From Zanthoxylum bungeanum (lineage: Eukaryota; Streptophyta; Magnoliopsida; Sapindales; Rutaceae), in NCBI GenBank assembly GCA_019454045.1, contig SKCR01038117.1, positions 1-64,000 of the forward strand: DNA of 64,000 nt. The letters run 5' to 3'. Positions within the stretch are counted from its first letter, which is position 1; each line of letters opens with the position of its first letter. Positions 61,109 through 64,000 of the stretch are shown here, piece after piece. Position numbers and translations under genes: made by a program. The notes beneath the pieces were generated by a model. It was not told where the DNA came from and made no database searches. It was given only the letters and a program-made list of their open reading frames with translations.

Positions 61109-61511
61109 TGTTGGACAATTATGACCTATAATGTCACTATTTGTAAAAGACATTGTGGTTTTTGTACAAATTAACTATGTGACAATGGAAATTGCTATTT
61201 TATCATTTTGTGATTAGATTACTTGAATATATAAATGATAAAAGTCCTTATGATTAGTTCCGGATTAATAAGATATGAGACGATATCAATCCATAAAGGT
61301 TTAATCATTAAATATCCCTAGTCGTAGTCTTATCGAGACTGGACATCAATAATGCGGAATAGGCTAGTATTACACTTGTGCGTGTTACGGAAGCGTAACG
61401 ACATTGTTCTCATATATTTAAGTATTGGATACTTATGCAAGTGTGATATGAGGTTGTGTTTTCCGATGGTACGGAAACAGCTTCGCTCTGGATAAACCCC
61501 TCCGAATCCCA
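61109..61511 (+). repeat. E4 3' LTR, truncated at 403 bp
   Basis: Matches the E4 5' LTR to TCCGAATCCCA, then changes to Gypsy LTR sequence. About 1.5 kb are missing. Confidence 0.9.
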
Positions 61512-64000
61512 CAGAAATCTGGGGCGACGCATGCTGTCCCGGGCTCGCGGCCCGGTCTGGAGTACGGAGTAGCCAAGGGGGACTAAACCGGAGAATGATG
61601 GAGTCGCAACCCAGTGTGAACCGGGAAAATGAGATTTAAGGCCGCACTCACCCTTCGCAAGGGAAGACCTCAAACCGTTGGGTTCGGAATGGTCCCTTAC
61701 TTATGCCATTTGTAATGAAAGGATTTACATAATAATTTAATCAGGCTTAAGTAACACTTATTCCTAAGAATATCATGCTTCTATATTCATTGGTACAAAA
61801 TAACACTCATACATACATTTCACATATATCTCATATCTAATAACACATGCCTAAAAATACCTCAAAGTAACAATGAACATACAACTTCATTCAGCATATC
61901 ATATTCATGAAAACACAAGCATACATAATATCCACACAAGCATACATGTGAGCACTTTTCCAAGTGATACGTGGAATTGTATCCCAAGTACATACAGCAT
62001 TACCATCCATTCGGAATCAGCTACGGAATTTATGTCTGGGTTTCCATCAGATATATCACAAGAAATAATACTCCAAAGTCAAAGTCATCATGGCATAGGC
62101 ATATGAATCGTAATGCGTTAAATCAAGACTAAGGCAAACGACGCAACTAATGGAATAAACATGCTTTTCATTATTATGTGCACAAAGATAAGAATGACTA
62201 TGTGTAGTTCCATAAAAAATCACCTAAGAAACAATTATACGTGGCATGTGATGAATATGTCTCAGTTCAGTGTGTTCGCGTTCCTGTAGCGTTCGTAAAC
62301 GCCTTCGAACGGAAATGAAACAGAATGCTCACGTTCGTATGGCGTTTGTTAACGCGTTCGAACGGAAATGAAACAGAATGCTCACGTTCGTATGGCGTTT
62401 GTTAACGCGTTCGAACGGAATGAAACAGAATGTTAGTTCGTATGGCGTTTGTTAACGCGTTTGAACGGAAATGAAATAGAATGCTCACGTTCGTATGGCG
62501 TTCGTGAACGCGTTCGAACGGAAATGAGACCTGATGCATGATAAGGAAAAATGTATGCGCGTTCGAGTTGCGTTCGTAAACGCGTTCGAACGGGAACAGA
62601 CCTGATGCATGAAATGGGACGCAATACATAAACAACAAAATAAAGGGGTGCGGCGAAGTACTGCCGTAAATGTGGCCTTTTGGGGCTCTTGGTCTCTCAA
62701 GAGAGGACCTTTAGACCAACATACTAAGCCCATGCGCGTCACATCACACATACAAAATAGAGCCAATCATATCAAAACCAAGTATGCCCGATTGAACACA
62801 TCTTACATCCAATCCGAACACACATCAACCGGCGCGGCAAAGCATCGTGGTAAAGGGTTTTAACCCCTCCCCAGAAGGGATCTTTCCTTCCACTTACTAA
62901 GCCCATGCGCTTCATTGAACCATGCATAAAAAGATAAAGTCAATAATATCAAACTAAGTATGCCCGATTGAACGTATCTTGCATCCAACCGAACACACAT
63001 CAACCGGCGCGGCGAAGTAGTGTCACAAAGGTGGCCTTTTCGGCTCTTCGTCTCTCAAATAGAGGACCTTTGGACTAACTCACTAAGCTCATGCACTTGA
63101 TTGAATCATGCATAAATAAACAACATACAGAATTCAAGTGACGAAAAATAAACAAACCAAAGCAACACAAGGCAAAAGATAGTGCCGTTTACTCAAGCGG
63201 TACGTGGAGTTGTGTCCCGAGTACATATCATATTACCGTCCATTCGGAATCGGCTATGAAATTTATGTCCGGGTTTCCATCCGATATACCGCGAGAGTTA
63301 ACACATTTCTCATTCATCCCATACCCACAACACACATCATACATAAACAGGATTCAACGAATAAGTAAAATATAATCAAAATAAATAACAAAAATCACGT
63401 AGAGATGGGTGTGAAAAGTACCCTCAGGTCTAACCTTTTAAGCCGTCTCTCGGACTCGCGTTTCACGAAGATCGGAAGAGGTAAAGCTCCGCAACTTTTC
63501 TGGTTCACTGGTTCAGCGTCCTAGCTCACTGCTTTGCTGTTTTGCTTGCGGTTCGAACTCCGTTCTGCTCCTGTTCGGCCTCTGTCTTGCTGCTCACTGC
63601 TCGGGCCACCTGTTTTAACGTTTTCAATGAACTGTTCCAAGTTTGTGTGGGTTCTTAGTGCAGTTGTGTGTGATTATTTTTAAGATTATCTATGCAGTTT
63701 TTATGTTACTGTTTTCAAGGATTTGGGCTGCTGTTTTAAGGTAATTCAGGGGCTGTTTTTGAGTGTTTGGTAGGGGGTGTTTTAGTGGTTGTAAGGGCTG
63801 TATGGGGGGATGTGTTCTTGGTGCAGGAGGGGAGTGTTTTGATTTGGCTAAGGAGGGTTATTGCTTGTGGTGGTCTCGGTTATGGTGGAGGATTGAGGCT
63901 CTTGTTGTCTCGGCTATGGAGGAGGTGGTTAGGGCTCTTTGTTCTCTTTTTTGTGTATATGTGAAGTGTCTTGGGCGTGTATTAGAGAGAGTTGGGCGTG
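61512..64000 (-). repeat. G1-family LTR in reverse (G2), running off the window
   Basis: The reverse complement matches the G1 LTR from its right end: CGGGCTCGCGGCCCGG at about 61540 matches 17705-17720, the GGGCTAACTAGGGT-type word appears three times (about 62680-63090), and CCCTCAGGTCTAACC (63422) matches 15895-15912. The last ~25 bp of the LTR end are diverged or lost at the junction. The left part of the LTR would lie beyond 64000. No gene is seen. Confidence 0.82.
62290..62600 (-). repeat. 53-bp CpG-rich tandem repeat in the G2 LTR
   Basis: GAACGG landmarks at 62307, 62360, 62413, 62463 and 62516 give a 53-bp unit (one 50 bp) containing GCGTTCGAACGG. It is the counterpart of 16805-17170 in G1. 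Confidence 0.88.

Larger units (their letters stand above)
51028..61511 (+). mobile_element. Copia element E4 (plus), best-preserved gag-pol
   Basis: Has a 5' LTR, PBS, leader with X inserted, gag, pol, polypurine tract and a truncated 3' LTR. pol runs in a single frame from the protease to the stop at 61092, broken only by point stops after one shift at the protease. With E1 it represents the coding type of the family. Confidence 0.92.

Overview
The window reads as a piece of flowering-plant (probably eudicot) nuclear DNA made almost entirely of nested, decayed LTR retrotransposons. The reasons are plant-type Ty1/Copia and Ty3/Gypsy proteins, PBS sites of the TGGTATCAGAGC (initiator Met tRNA) type, 5-bp target duplications, AT-rich palindromic LTRs and minisatellite arrays. 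I found no convincing host gene, tRNA, rRNA or CRISPR. Everything below was read by eye, without database searches.

Layout. 1-2759: non-coding, LTR/UTR-like AT-rich DNA. 2760-9955: Copia E1 (minus strand), 3' LTR plus full internal region, 5' end lost. 9956-11710: partial Copia LTR in plus orientation. 11711-17749: Gypsy G1 (plus) with a Tat-like gag, a scrap of integrase C-terminus, two minisatellites and a ~2.9-kb 3' LTR. 17750-18756: minus-strand Copia fragment C5 (gag start and leader). 18757-36604: Copia E2 (plus), swollen by two insertions: element N (24787-30845, a non-coding LTR element carrying a hairpin-rich repeat array) and element X (31282-33334, probably a solo LTR). 36605-39927: minus-strand chromodomain Gypsy T (Tekay/Del-like) with a foreign plus-strand broken ORF inside; its 5' LTR is 39928-40880 plus 50048-51027, split by Copia E3 (40881-50042, minus, perfect CTTAC duplication). 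51028-61511: Copia E4 (plus) with a second copy of X in its leader. 61512-64000: a minus-oriented LTR of the same family as G1.

E1-E4 are one Copia family with ~1.9-2.0-kb LTRs (Angela/Tork-like by LTR length, PBS and RT). E1 and E4 are the coding-competent type, now mutated. E2 and E3 share the same gag deletion and RT frameshift, so that subfamily apparently kept moving with help from intact relatives. N, X and G1 also lack most coding capacity, so the locus looks like a collection of non-autonomous elements.

The two most unusual structures are (i) the array in N, where dozens of repeats form short inverted repeats with a constant GATGA centre and co-varying arms, and (ii) a ladder of about nine consecutive micro-palindromes in every Copia LTR, each with arms of 6-12 bp around a 3-nt centre. 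A 332-codon ORF with four stops but no frameshift, lying antisense inside Gypsy T, is the main unidentified coding remnant.
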